From: Spirosoma rigui | GTDB taxonomy: Bacteria; Bacteroidota; Bacteroidia; Cytophagales; Spirosomataceae | Direction: 5' to 3' | Assembly: GCF_002067135.1 (NCBI RefSeq) | Contig: NZ_CP020105.1 | Location: 3,286,001 to 3,350,000, forward strand | Length of the DNA: 64,000 nt | Part shown: positions 19,085-26,870 of the stretch, piece after piece | Position numbering within the stretch: position 1 is the first letter of the stretch | Layout: each line of letters begins with the position of its first letter | Program-made: the position numbers and the translations under genes | Notes under the pieces: model-generated | Database searches by the model: none | Told to the model about the DNA's origin: nothing | Seen by the model: the letters and a program-made list of their open reading frames with translations, nothing else

Positions 19085-19984
19085 TTATACGGCTTTACTG
19101 ATGTCCATCAGCGATTTGGTTCCTTCCTGTTCTTCCTTCTTCCGTTTTTTCAGATCAAAGGTGTGGGGCGGGAACATCATCAGGATGTCGTTCTGGTCAA
19201 AAGCTGTCTTAAGGGCTTTTATGGCTTCGCTGGTAGCCAACGGTGGTCCCGCTTTGGTCTGGTCGAGCCAGAACCAGGCAAAAGCCTGTACGTTATCCAG
19301 CGTAAAACTTCGATAGTGTACTTCAACGGGACGGTCGGTTCTAATAAACGGCAGGGCCTCGATCGTTTGTTTCGCGATCTGCTGTGCCCGGTTGAGGTCG
19401 TCGGCGTACGAAATACCGAAGGTGACTTCGAGCCGTCGTAATCCTGTTTTTGAGTAGTTGGTAACGGGTTTCTGAAAAACATCCTTGCTCGGGATCTCGA
19501 TCGTTTGTCCCTGCCCGTTGTCGATAACAATGGAGCGGAGTTTGATATCGTACACCTTTCCGGTAAATCCATTCGTTTCCACTACGTCGCCCACACGGAT
19601 GGGCCGCGCAATGGCAATCATGGTTCCCGATATGAAGTTGGCGGTCAGATCCTGGAATGCGAATCCGACAGCGAGGGCAATAACGCCCGCTCCGGCCAGC
19701 AGCGACGTAACCGCTTTATCGAGCTGTAGTATAGACAGCGCAATGAACAGGCCCAGGGCCATGATCAGGACCCGAATAACGGCACCCGATAAGTTAATAA
19801 CGGAGAAATTGTCGCTGAACCGGTCAAATCCCCGCACGACTAACCGGCTGATCCAGCGCGACAAAAACGCAAAAATGACCAGCACCAGAATGGCGACGGC
19901 CAGCTTTGGAATGTACCGGATAGCCGTACGGCTCCAGGTCGCAATTTCAGAGTAAATCAGCCCGGCGGCTTGTGAATAATCCAT
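19085..19984 (-). CDS. MscS-type small-conductance mechanosensitive channel
   Basis: A 299-residue inner-membrane channel that opens under membrane tension to release solutes during osmotic downshock. Three N-terminal membrane helices end in the pore helix (LLAGAGVIALAVGFAFQDLTANFISG, with the glycine/alanine pattern that packs the pore), followed by the beta domain (RVGDVVETNGFTGKVYDI, DNGQGQTIEIPSKDV) and the alpha/beta vestibule. Length matches E. coli MscS. The C-terminal tail is Lys/Glu-rich (DLKKRKKEEQEG). Transcribed alone, divergent from the cysteine desulfurase gene. Confidence 0.93.
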   Translation of the reverse strand: MDYSQAAGLIYSEIATWSRTAIRYIPKLAVAILVLVIFAFLSRWISRLVVRGFDRFSDNFSVINLSGAVIRVLIMALGLFIALSILQLDKAVTSLLAGAGVIALAVGFAFQDLTANFISGTMIAIARPIRVGDVVETNGFTGKVYDIKLRSIVIDNGQGQTIEIPSKDVFQKPVTNYSKTGLRRLEVTFGISYADDLNRAQQIAKQTIEALPFIRTDRPVEVHYRSFTLDNVQAFAWFWLDQTKAGPPLATSEAIKALKTAFDQNDILMMFPPHTFDLKKRKKEEQEGTKSLMDISKAV

Positions 19985-20032
19985 TGGTTGTAGAATGGTA
20001 CTTCTCTAGAAACGATGCGGCTTTAGATAGTG

Positions 20033-20064
20033 TTTCGTTCCTAGGACCGTTAGCCGTACCTTTG
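20033..20064 (+). promoter_or_regulatory. Candidate promoter of the cysteine desulfurase gene
   Basis: TACCTTTG at 20057-20064 matches TAnnTTTG; TTTCG at 20033-20037 is an imperfect -33 element with a 19-base spacer. The leader to the ATG at 20097 would be about 25 bases. Confidence 0.45.
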
Positions 20065-20096
20065 CCGGGCTGATTTTGACTACCAATTCATTGACA

Positions 20097-21263
20097 ATGA
20101 CTGTGCCAACTCCTGTTTATCTCGATAATGCCGCTACTACCCGGCTCGATTCTGAAGTACTCGACGCTATGCTGCCGCTTATGACTGAGCAGTTTGGTAA
20201 CCCGTCGTCTATTCATAGCCACGGCCGTGCGGTTCGAACAGCCGTTGAAAAAGCGCGCAAAACGGTAGCGTCGTTGCTCAACACATCCCCGGCCGAAATT
20301 TTTTTCACATCGGGTGGTACCGAAGCCGATAACACCGCCATCCGGAGCAGCATCGAAACCTACGGGCTGACCCACGCCATCACCTCACCGCTCGAACACC
20401 ATGCCGTACTGCATACGCTGCAACACCTGGCCAAACAGGGACAGGTTCGCCTGAGTATGGTCAACGTCGATGAGCAGGGTCATGTAGACCTGGATCACCT
20501 GGGGAAGTTGCTGCGCAGTTTCCCCCGGTCGTTTGTGTCGCTCATGCACGGCAATAACGAGATCGGTAATCTGCTCGACCTGCACCGGGTAGGGACGCTG
20601 TGTCGCCAGCATGATGCCATTTTTCACTCCGATACGGTCCAGACGATGGGCCACTTTCAGCACGATCTGAAAACGCTTCCGGTCGATTTCATCGTGGGTG
20701 CGGGCCATAAGTTCCATGGTCCCAAAGGCGTGGGATTCCTGTATGTTAACGCCGAACGGGCCAACATCCATCCGTTCATATACGGCGGGGCGCAGGAGCG
20801 TAACCGGCGGGGCGGTACCGAAAATGTCTATGGTATTGTCGGGCTGGCCAAAGCGCTGGAAATCGCTTACCGCGACATGGATGCCCACCGCCAGCACATC
20901 ACCAGGCTGAAAAGCCGGATGATCGATCAACTGCGGGCGAAGATGCCCGAGGTACGCTTCAACGGCGATTCGGCCACGATCGACAGTAGCCTGTATACGG
21001 TTTTGAACGTAAGTCTGCCCGCATCGGAGCTGAGTGATATGCTGCTGTTCAGCCTGGACATTGCCCGGATTTCAGCATCGGGTGGCTCGGCCTGTTCGAG
21101 TGGTTCCAACATTGGTTCGCACGTGCTGGCTGCTTTGCCGGGCCTTGACCAGAACCGGGGCTACGTTCGGTTCTCGTTCGGTAAATACAATACCGTAGAG
21201 GAGATTGATTACGCCGTCGATACGCTGGTTGGTTTGTACCAGAAAGAAGCGAAGCTGGTATAG
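20097..21263 (+). CDS. Cysteine desulfurase (NifS/IscS-like)
   Basis: A 388-residue PLP enzyme that removes sulfur from cysteine to supply Fe-S cluster and thio-cofactor assembly in the cytoplasm. The N-terminal VYLDNAATTRLDSEVLDAM, the PLP-lysine segment VGAGHKFHGPKGVGFLY, and the mobile loop with the catalytic cysteine (ASGGSACSSGSN) are all present. The loop and length place it with group I (NifS/IscS). An in-frame TTG at 20076 precedes the chosen ATG by seven codons. No iscU, iscA or hscA is adjacent, so it may serve a general or housekeeping role. Confidence 0.93.
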   Translation: MTVPTPVYLDNAATTRLDSEVLDAMLPLMTEQFGNPSSIHSHGRAVRTAVEKARKTVASLLNTSPAEIFFTSGGTEADNTAIRSSIETYGLTHAITSPLEHHAVLHTLQHLAKQGQVRLSMVNVDEQGHVDLDHLGKLLRSFPRSFVSLMHGNNEIGNLLDLHRVGTLCRQHDAIFHSDTVQTMGHFQHDLKTLPVDFIVGAGHKFHGPKGVGFLYVNAERANIHPFIYGGAQERNRRGGTENVYGIVGLAKALEIAYRDMDAHRQHITRLKSRMIDQLRAKMPEVRFNGDSATIDSSLYTVLNVSLPASELSDMLLFSLDIARISASGGSACSSGSNIGSHVLAALPGLDQNRGYVRFSFGKYNTVEEIDYAVDTLVGLYQKEAKLV

Positions 21264-21307
21264 TTTTTTGCCCGATCAAAAGGTCTTCCCACTAGTTTAG
21301 TACAGTA

Positions 21308-21371
21308 TTTTGAATCGAACAGGAAGTTCGCGCTACACCCACGTAGCATGAGCATCCTGTTCGATTCAAAA
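21308..21371. repeat. 17-bp inverted repeat with nested hairpin
   Basis: Arms 21308-21324 and 21355-21371 are exact complements separated by 30 bases that contain a second small stem (GCTAC...GTAGC). It lies between the desulfurase stop and the cyclophilin start. A terminator is possible, but no T run follows; it could also act on the downstream leader. Confidence 0.5.
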
Positions 21372-21398
21372 TGCCCGAACCAATCTGACGTCTCCTCC

Positions 21399-21980
21399 AT
21401 GCCTACTATTTACCTGTTGATCGTTGCGGCTTTTTCGTTGCTGTTCCCGGTGAAGCCCGAAAAAACGTACCCAGTTGGGCAGATCAAAACCAGTAAGGGA
21501 GAGGTTCTTTTCTGGCTATACGATGAAACACCCCGTCACAAAGCCATTTTCATCAAACTTGCCAACGAAGCCTACTGGGATTCGCTCACCTTTAACCGGG
21601 TCATCAATGACTTCGTTGCGCAGGGTGGTTGCCCCGACACGCCCGCGGGCTTTTCCGGATCGCCCTATTTACTCGAACCGGAATTTGTCCCGGCCATACG
21701 GCATCGTTACGGAGCCGTCGGCGCGGGCAGGGATGACAATCCCGGAAAACTGTCAGCCGGTTGTCAGTTCTACATCGTCCAGAACCGGAAAGGACTGGCC
21801 CGGCTTGACGATAACTACACGGTATTTGGGCAGGTTTTTAAGGGTATGGACGTAATCGACGCAATCGTGGCTGTCAAAACAGACTCGACCAATACACCCC
21901 TAACACCCATCAAACTGGACGTAAACGTGGTGAACATGACGGCTGCCCAACTGAAAAAGCAGGGCTACGTTGTTCATTAG
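21399..21980 (+). CDS. Cyclophilin-type peptidyl-prolyl isomerase, exported
   Basis: A 193-residue protein with a hydrophobic N-terminal signal or anchor (MPTIYLLIVAAFSLLFPV) and one cyclophilin domain that catalyses cis-trans isomerisation of prolyl bonds during folding of envelope proteins. Seen are LTFNRVINDFVAQGGCPD (the F-x-R-x-I-x-x-F-M-x-Q-G-G-like segment with the catalytic Arg), SAGCQFYIVQ and LDDNYTVFGQVFKGMDVID. The usual Trp of the cyclosporin site is not obvious. The ATG at 21399 is preferred to an upstream frame open at 21348 because it begins the signal. It converges on the flavin reductase across a 28-bp palindrome. Confidence 0.9.
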   Translation: MPTIYLLIVAAFSLLFPVKPEKTYPVGQIKTSKGEVLFWLYDETPRHKAIFIKLANEAYWDSLTFNRVINDFVAQGGCPDTPAGFSGSPYLLEPEFVPAIRHRYGAVGAGRDDNPGKLSAGCQFYIVQNRKGLARLDDNYTVFGQVFKGMDVIDAIVAVKTDSTNTPLTPIKLDVNVVNMTAAQLKKQGYVVH

Positions 21981-22017
21981 TTGTTCACTAATTCTGATTC
22001 GCCATCGTGTCTGGCGT

Positions 22018-22079
22018 GACCAACTCATACAGCAAAAGCCCGAAGTTGACGCTTCGGGCTTTTGCTGTATGAGTTGGTC
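22018..22079. terminator. 28-bp perfect palindrome between converging genes
   Basis: Arms 22018-22045 and 22052-22079 are exact complements with a 6-base loop; internal AAAA and TTTT blocks flank a GC-rich core, so termination can occur both ways. It ends six bases before the opposing stop. Confidence 0.9.
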
Positions 22080-22085
22080 GTCAAC

Positions 22086-22685
22086 TTACTTCACCTCGAC
22101 CAGACTGGGTTGCAGCCAGCGGGCGGCTACGTTCAGCGTGTAGTCAAGGAAGGCCTGCGAAGTGCGGGCGTATACTTCGTGACCCACGAATTGCCCGTTT
22201 TCATCAAGGTTTTTGTCGGTCTCGTGCGATTCGTACAGCTTGGGTGATACGATGGAATAGCTGTTGGTGAAGCTGATGATCTTGTTCAGGACGGTGGTCA
22301 TATCCAGTGCTGGCTGGCGACCACCCCGGCCGTTCGAAATACCGACCATGGCAAACACTTTATTCTCGAACAGATGTTTGAAAGCCGGTCCACCCAGTTG
22401 GTGAATGGTATTGGTTGCCTGCGGGGGCGCGGTCCAGTTGTACTCGGGCATGGCAAAAATCACCAGATCGGCGGCTTCCCAGGCGCCAATAAGCTCCTGC
22501 TGAAATGCCGTCAGGTCATCTTTTTTCACCGATCCTTGTCCCACAAAGGGTATATCGTAGTGGTCGAAGGTGACAATGGAGACGTCGTGCTGGCCGCTTT
22601 CGGTCAATACGTTCTTTGTGTAATTGATGAACCGAAGGGTATTGCTGTTTTTACGGGACGACGTCGAAATGAGCGCGATATTCAT
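22086..22685 (-). CDS. NAD(P)H-dependent FMN reductase-family flavoprotein
   Basis: A 199-residue flavodoxin-fold protein of the NADPH-dependent FMN reductase family. It shows the phosphate loop ISTSSRKNSNTLRF (residues 6-19), the FMN ring-binding AMPEYNWTAPPQATNTIHQL segment near 80-100 and GISNGRGGRQPALDM. It reduces flavin or quinone-like substrates with NAD(P)H in the cytoplasm; the physiological substrate cannot be told from sequence. The ATG at 22685 starts directly before the first strand; an upstream ATG at 22703 adds six residues. Confidence 0.88.
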   Translation of the reverse strand: MNIALISTSSRKNSNTLRFINYTKNVLTESGQHDVSIVTFDHYDIPFVGQGSVKKDDLTAFQQELIGAWEAADLVIFAMPEYNWTAPPQATNTIHQLGGPAFKHLFENKVFAMVGISNGRGGRQPALDMTTVLNKIISFTNSYSIVSPKLYESHETDKNLDENGQFVGHEVYARTSQAFLDYTLNVAARWLQPSLVEVK

Positions 22686-22825
22686 GATGGCTGGTTGATT
22701 CAATTTAGCCTCAAAACCAATGGTTCAGGTGTTTAGTTTCCAGAAAAAAAGCCGCCCTCCGCTGCAGCACTTATGGAATATAAGTACTCTGTTCATCAAG
22801 ATAGTACGTTGTTTTATTTCCTGTG

Positions 22826-23194
22826 ATGATGAAAACGTTACTGAGCCTGTTACTAACGGCCGGGATGGCACTGGGGCAGTCCCCTACTAAAACGCCGGAG
22901 GGAGATTCACTGGCGGGAGCTCTTCCCGGCGACCGTATGCCGAACAGCAGGCCATACACGTCCTTTTACCGTAGCCACGAAGAACCCAACACCGTCGTAC
23001 GCGCCACGCTGGACAATCTACCCGTTAAACAGGCCGATTCATCGGTCCGCTACACCATGCCCCGGTATCGGCGACAGCCGTACTCATTGGCTCCGCAACT
23101 ACCGGCCAGGCCACTGCAAGGCCAGCCGGTATTACCCCGTAATCCGCCCCCGGCGCTGTGGTTCAGTCCAGTGCCTGAGCCAGGTCAGCAATAA
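22826..23194 (+). CDS. Small exported Pro/Arg-rich protein, unknown
   Basis: A 122-residue protein with a clear signal peptide (MMKTLLSLLLTAGMALGQS), then a low-complexity mature part rich in Pro, Arg, Gln and Tyr with no cysteine pairs. No family recognised. GTG 22823, ATG 22826 and ATG 22829 are all possible starts. Its last 32 bases overlap the end of the trans-sulfuration enzyme gene on the other strand, so the two genes converge with overlapping 3' ends and no terminator between them. Confidence 0.6.
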   Translation: MMKTLLSLLLTAGMALGQSPTKTPEGDSLAGALPGDRMPNSRPYTSFYRSHEEPNTVVRATLDNLPVKQADSSVRYTMPRYRRQPYSLAPQLPARPLQGQPVLPRNPPPALWFSPVPEPGQQ

Positions 23195-24281
23195 GATCGT
23201 CGGGATGTTCCAACCCAATGGACACGCGCAATAAATTGACGGGGGTGGCCGAGGTGGGGCCTTCTACACTGGCGCGGTGCTCGATCAGACTTTCGACTCC
23301 GCCCAGGCTGGTTGCCCGGGTAAACAGCCTGAGCTTGCCAATGAACCGAATCGCTTCGGCGGCTCCGCCCTTTACCTGAATCGACAGCATGGCACCCGGC
23401 CCGTTCATCTGCTGCTGAATCAGCGCCCGGTCAGGGTGATTGGGTAAACCAGGGAAATGCACATGTTCCACCGCTGGATGATCGACCAGGAAATCGGCTA
23501 CGCGCTGGGCGGTAGCCATCTGGGCCCGCAGCCGGACGCCCAGCGTTTTTAGGCCCCGGCCAGTCAGCCAGCAGTCGAAGGGCGAAGGCACCGCCCCCGA
23601 CAGCCCCTGTAGCATCCGGACCCGTTCAGCCAGTGCGTCGTTTCGCCTGAAGATCAAGGCACCGCCCAGTACGTCGCTGTGGCCGCTGATGTACTTTGTC
23701 GTTGAGTGCATCACTACGTCGCAGTTCAGGTCAAAGGGGCGCTGGAGGGCGGGTGTCGCCCAGGTATTGTCACACACGCAGATAGCACCCGCTTCGTGGG
23801 CCAGCCGGGATACCGACAGGAGATCGGTGATGGACAGCATGGGGTTGGAGGGTGTTTCGCACCAGACAATGCGCGTGTTTTCGTGAATCGACGATTCAAC
23901 GGCGTTCAGATCGGTCATGTCGACGCGGCTGTAGGTAAGCCCCCAGGGATGGAATACCTGTTCGAGCAGGGCAGGGGTACCGTAGTAGGCATCGGTCGAG
24001 AGCAGCACATGGTCGCCGGGGCGAAGTGCCTGAAACAGGGTCATCGTAGCCGCTTGTCCTGACCCAAACGCCATGGCTACCGCACCGCCTTCCAGACTGG
24101 CCAGGGCCTGTTCGAGATGTTCGCGGGTGGGGTTGTTGGGGCGGGTGTAGGTGTAGCTGCCCGCCAGTTCGTTGGCCTCGTTCCGTTCGAAAGTTGTAGA
24201 CAGGTGAAGGGGTGGAACCACAGCACCGGTAACAGGGTCTGGCTGGTGGGTAGCGCGGAGGGCGAGGGTGTCGAAATGCAT
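23163..24281 (-). CDS. Trans-sulfuration PLP enzyme (cystathionine synthase/lyase type)
   Basis: A 372-residue Cys/Met-metabolism PLP enzyme. YTYTRPNNPTREHLEQALASL, GSGQAATMTLFQAL, the PLP-phosphate and ring-binding VWCETPSNPMLSITD and the Schiff-base lysine in VMHSTTKYISGHSDVLGG are all present. These features are shared by cystathionine gamma-synthase, beta-lyase and gamma-lyase, and the sequence alone does not settle which; no neighbouring methionine or cysteine gene helps. Start ATG at 24281; the frame is open 28 codons further up without family resemblance. It is divergent from the fatty acyl-CoA gene pair with about 160 bases between. Confidence 0.9.
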   Translation of the reverse strand: MHFDTLALRATHQPDPVTGAVVPPLHLSTTFERNEANELAGSYTYTRPNNPTREHLEQALASLEGGAVAMAFGSGQAATMTLFQALRPGDHVLLSTDAYYGTPALLEQVFHPWGLTYSRVDMTDLNAVESSIHENTRIVWCETPSNPMLSITDLLSVSRLAHEAGAICVCDNTWATPALQRPFDLNCDVVMHSTTKYISGHSDVLGGALIFRRNDALAERVRMLQGLSGAVPSPFDCWLTGRGLKTLGVRLRAQMATAQRVADFLVDHPAVEHVHFPGLPNHPDRALIQQQMNGPGAMLSIQVKGGAAEAIRFIGKLRLFTRATSLGGVESLIEHRASVEGPTSATPVNLLRVSIGLEHPDDLIADLAQALD

Positions 24282-24421
24282 AACTACTTGATTGGTTGTG
24301 AGATACCTGTTTCGCGGGTTGGCTGATAGCGGTACGGCGATTCGGGCCTCACAATATACCAACAAATTGTCAACTCGTTTTTACAGGAGAAATGGGTTAT
24401 TTATACCTTTACAATAAAACT

Positions 24422-24435
24422 GTATGCACGCATAC
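24422..24435. promoter_or_regulatory. 14-base palindrome, candidate operator
   Basis: GTATGCACGCATAC is a 6-2-6 inverted repeat that ends eight bases before the ATG of the dienoyl-CoA isomerase-like gene. Its size and position suit a dimeric repressor site, but no cognate regulator is seen in the window. Confidence 0.35.
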
Positions 24436-24443
24436 TATAGGTT

Positions 24444-25283
24444 ATGACTACTACGTATCAATCTCTCGCCTTCGAGGAGGCCGGTGGCGTACTGACCGTA
24501 TCGCTGGTAGGGCCGGGCAAAGGCAACGCCATGGGGCCGGAGTTTTGGGACGAGTTACCCGTTGCCATGGATGAACTGGAACGCATGCCCGAGGTGCGCT
24601 GCATCGTTATTCGGGGTAGTGGCGACCATTTCAGCTACGGTCTCGACGTAGCGCGGATGCTACCCCGTATTGCCAGTATGGCCAGCGGCAGCACCCTGGC
24701 CGGCGAGCGCCGGAAGCTGATGGCGCAGATCCGGTTTATGCAGTCGGGGTTTCTGAAAATGCACCAGTCGCCCAAACCCGTTATTGCGGCCGTGCATGGC
24801 TGGTGCATCGGGGGGGGGCTGAACATGATAGCCGCTGCCGATATCCGGCTGTGCTCGCGTGACGCTAAATTCAGCCTGCGCGAAGCCAAACTCGCCATCA
24901 CACCCGACATCGGGGGGCTACAGTTTCTGCCTCACATTATTGGTCAGGGATTCACCCGTGAGATGGCGTTTACGGGGGGCGACTATGATGCGGCCTTTGC
25001 CGGACGGATTGGCCTGGTTAACCACGTCTACGATACCCCCGACGCCCTGTTCGAAGCTGCTGCGACCCTGGCCCGTCAGATTGCTGATAACCCGGCTCCG
25101 GCGGTACAGGGGGCCAAGGAAGTGCTTAACTACGGCTTTGGAAAAGACATCGACGATGGAATGCAATACGTAGCCGTCTGGAATTCATCGCAAATGCAGT
25201 CGGTCGATTTCGGCGAAGCCATGCAGGCAACGCTCGAACGGCGGAAAGCGGAGTTCAATAAAAAAACAAATCGAGGCTATTAA
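24444..25283 (+). CDS. Crotonase-fold enzyme, dienoyl-CoA isomerase-like
   Basis: A 279-residue enoyl-CoA hydratase/isomerase-family protein. The CoA/oxyanion segment is GWCIGGGLNMIAAADIRLCS, and the region REAKLAITPDIGGLQFLPHIIG aligns well with delta3,5-delta2,4-dienoyl-CoA isomerase (ECH1), where an acidic residue and an Asp at these positions act in catalysis; the ordinary hydratase pattern has a Glu in place of the Asp. FSYGLDV also fits ECH1. It would shift double bonds in odd-position unsaturated fatty acyl-CoAs. The next gene, 75 bases on, is a 2,4-dienoyl-CoA reductase-like enzyme, which strengthens the assignment. Confidence 0.85.
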   Translation: MTTTYQSLAFEEAGGVLTVSLVGPGKGNAMGPEFWDELPVAMDELERMPEVRCIVIRGSGDHFSYGLDVARMLPRIASMASGSTLAGERRKLMAQIRFMQSGFLKMHQSPKPVIAAVHGWCIGGGLNMIAAADIRLCSRDAKFSLREAKLAITPDIGGLQFLPHIIGQGFTREMAFTGGDYDAAFAGRIGLVNHVYDTPDALFEAAATLARQIADNPAPAVQGAKEVLNYGFGKDIDDGMQYVAVWNSSQMQSVDFGEAMQATLERRKAEFNKKTNRGY

Positions 25284-25358
25284 CGTGCAAGGGTGGTGGA
25301 GAAAAGGTATCGCTGATATAGTTGCTCAATCACTCATTTGCTCTTTCACACATTCACT

Positions 25359-26264
25359 ATGACTACAGGCATGCTGCGCGACGACGCGCTCAAGGGTAAA
25401 ACGATTATTGTAACGGGTGGCGGTACGGGTCTTGGCAAGTCCGTCAGCCGGTATCTGCTTCAGCTAGGGGCCAACGTTACCATTTGCAGCCGCCGTCAGG
25501 CCGTGATCGATGAAACAGCAAAGGAGTTCACGGACGAGATGAGCGGGCTTAGTGGAGCGGGTCAGGTACTGGCCGTAGCCTGCGACGTACGGAACCCGAT
25601 GGAGATCGAGAACGTGATCGCCGAAACCATTGCCCGATTTGGTCAGGTCGACGGGCTGCTCAATAATTCGGCGGGTAACTTCATCAGCCCTACCGAGCGT
25701 CTGTCCTACAAAGCGTTTGATACTATCGTGGACATTGTTCTGCGCGGTACCTACTACTTCACGCTCGCCGTGGGTAAATACTGGATCGAAAACAAGATCA
25801 AGGGCACAGTCCTCAACATCTCAACCACCTATGCTACAACGGGTTCGGGCTACGTAGTGCCGAGTGCGGTAGCTAAAGGGGGGGCGCTCATCATGACCAA
25901 ATCGCTGGCGGCCGAATGGGGTAAGTACGGTATTCGGCTCAACGCCATTGCACCCGGTCCGTTTCCGACCAAGGGGGCCTGGGATCGGCTCTTCCCTGAG
26001 CCCCTGGCGAGCATGATGGACCCCACCAGTCGTATTCCCCTCAAGCGGGTGGGCGAGCATGGCGAACTGGCGAATCTGGCCGCTTACCTGCTATCCGATT
26101 ATTCGGGCTATATCACCGGCGAAAGCATCACCATCGACGGGGGCGAAGTGCTGGCCGCCGGCGAGTTCAGCCACCTCGAAAGCGTCACATCCGAACAATG
26201 GGATATGATCGGCGAAACGATCAAGCAAGCCAACAGAGCCAGCAAGAAGGAAGGACAAGCGTAG
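25359..26264 (+). CDS. SDR resembling 2,4-dienoyl-CoA reductase
   Basis: A 301-residue classical short-chain dehydrogenase. The cofactor loop is TIIVTGGGTGLGKSVSRYL and the DECR-type signature NNSAGNFISPTERLSYKAF is close to that of mitochondrial 2,4-dienoyl-CoA reductase. The usual SDR catalytic tyrosine motif YxxxK is replaced around residue 175 by SAVAKGGALIMTKSLA, as in the DECR group where a different tyrosine serves. It would use NADPH to reduce 2,4-dienoyl-CoA during breakdown of unsaturated fatty acids. Start ATG at 25359; an in-frame TTG lies seven codons up. Probably co-transcribed with the dienoyl-CoA isomerase-like gene. Confidence 0.87.
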   Translation: MTTGMLRDDALKGKTIIVTGGGTGLGKSVSRYLLQLGANVTICSRRQAVIDETAKEFTDEMSGLSGAGQVLAVACDVRNPMEIENVIAETIARFGQVDGLLNNSAGNFISPTERLSYKAFDTIVDIVLRGTYYFTLAVGKYWIENKIKGTVLNISTTYATTGSGYVVPSAVAKGGALIMTKSLAAEWGKYGIRLNAIAPGPFPTKGAWDRLFPEPLASMMDPTSRIPLKRVGEHGELANLAAYLLSDYSGYITGESITIDGGEVLAAGEFSHLESVTSEQWDMIGETIKQANRASKKEGQA

Positions 26265-26304
26265 CGACGCAACCCTTCGGGTCTCATATAATTTTGAGTA
26301 CCAG

Positions 26305-26333
26305 CGATGCCAGCGTTTAGAGCGTTGGCATCG
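26305..26333. terminator. Hairpin between converging genes
   Basis: An 11-bp stem with one G-T pair (26305-26315 with 26323-26333) abuts the stop of the GNAT gene. Placement between converging genes suggests a terminator. Confidence 0.55.
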
Positions 26334-26843
26334 TTAGTGTTTGCCCAGTTGTTTTTCGTAGGCCAGAAACCGCAGTCCCGGGCGGAAGCTAAGAGTTATC
26401 TCGCCCGCGTACCGGTAACCCAGTTTAGGGAACAGGCGCTGTGTAGCCGGATTTTCCGAATTGGTATCGACGCGCAAAAAGGCAATGCCCCGGTCGAGGG
26501 CTAGTGTCTCGGCCTGAGCCAACAGCCCGGCGGCTACACCCTGACCCTGAAAAGCCGGGTCAACGGCCAGCCGGTGCGTGACAATGGCCCGTTGATTGAG
26601 GTCGAACCCAACCTGGGCGTACTCCGGCTCCTGGTCTTCGGTCAGGGCGGCAACCCCCGCGAGCTGCCCGTCGATGTCGGCCATCCACAACTGGCCCTGG
26701 CTGATATCCTGACTAAAAACGATTTCATTGGGGTACTGATCGTCCCACTGGAAATTACCCGCTGCCTGCATGAGCGGAACAACGCGTCGGATAAGGGTCA
26801 GGAGAGCGGGTAAGTCGGTTGTCGTTGCCAGGCGGATCGTCAC
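26334..26843 (-). CDS. GNAT-family N-acetyltransferase
   Basis: A 169-residue acetyltransferase with the GNAT fold. The acetyl-CoA pyrophosphate loop is HRLAVDPAFQGQGVAAGLL (V-x-P-x-x-Q/R-G-x-G-x-A/G), preceded by the beta-4 strand and followed by FLRVDTNSENPATQRLFPKLGY. The substrate is unknown. The start is a GTG at 26843 (no closer ATG fits the first beta-strand MTIRLATTTD). It follows the thioredoxin-family gene by 27 bases on the same strand and is probably co-transcribed with it. Confidence 0.87.
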   Translation of the reverse strand: MTIRLATTTDLPALLTLIRRVVPLMQAAGNFQWDDQYPNEIVFSQDISQGQLWMADIDGQLAGVAALTEDQEPEYAQVGFDLNQRAIVTHRLAVDPAFQGQGVAAGLLAQAETLALDRGIAFLRVDTNSENPATQRLFPKLGYRYAGEITLSFRPGLRFLAYEKQLGKH

Positions 26844-26870
26844 GCAATAGTCAGGTTGAATGTATACGAA

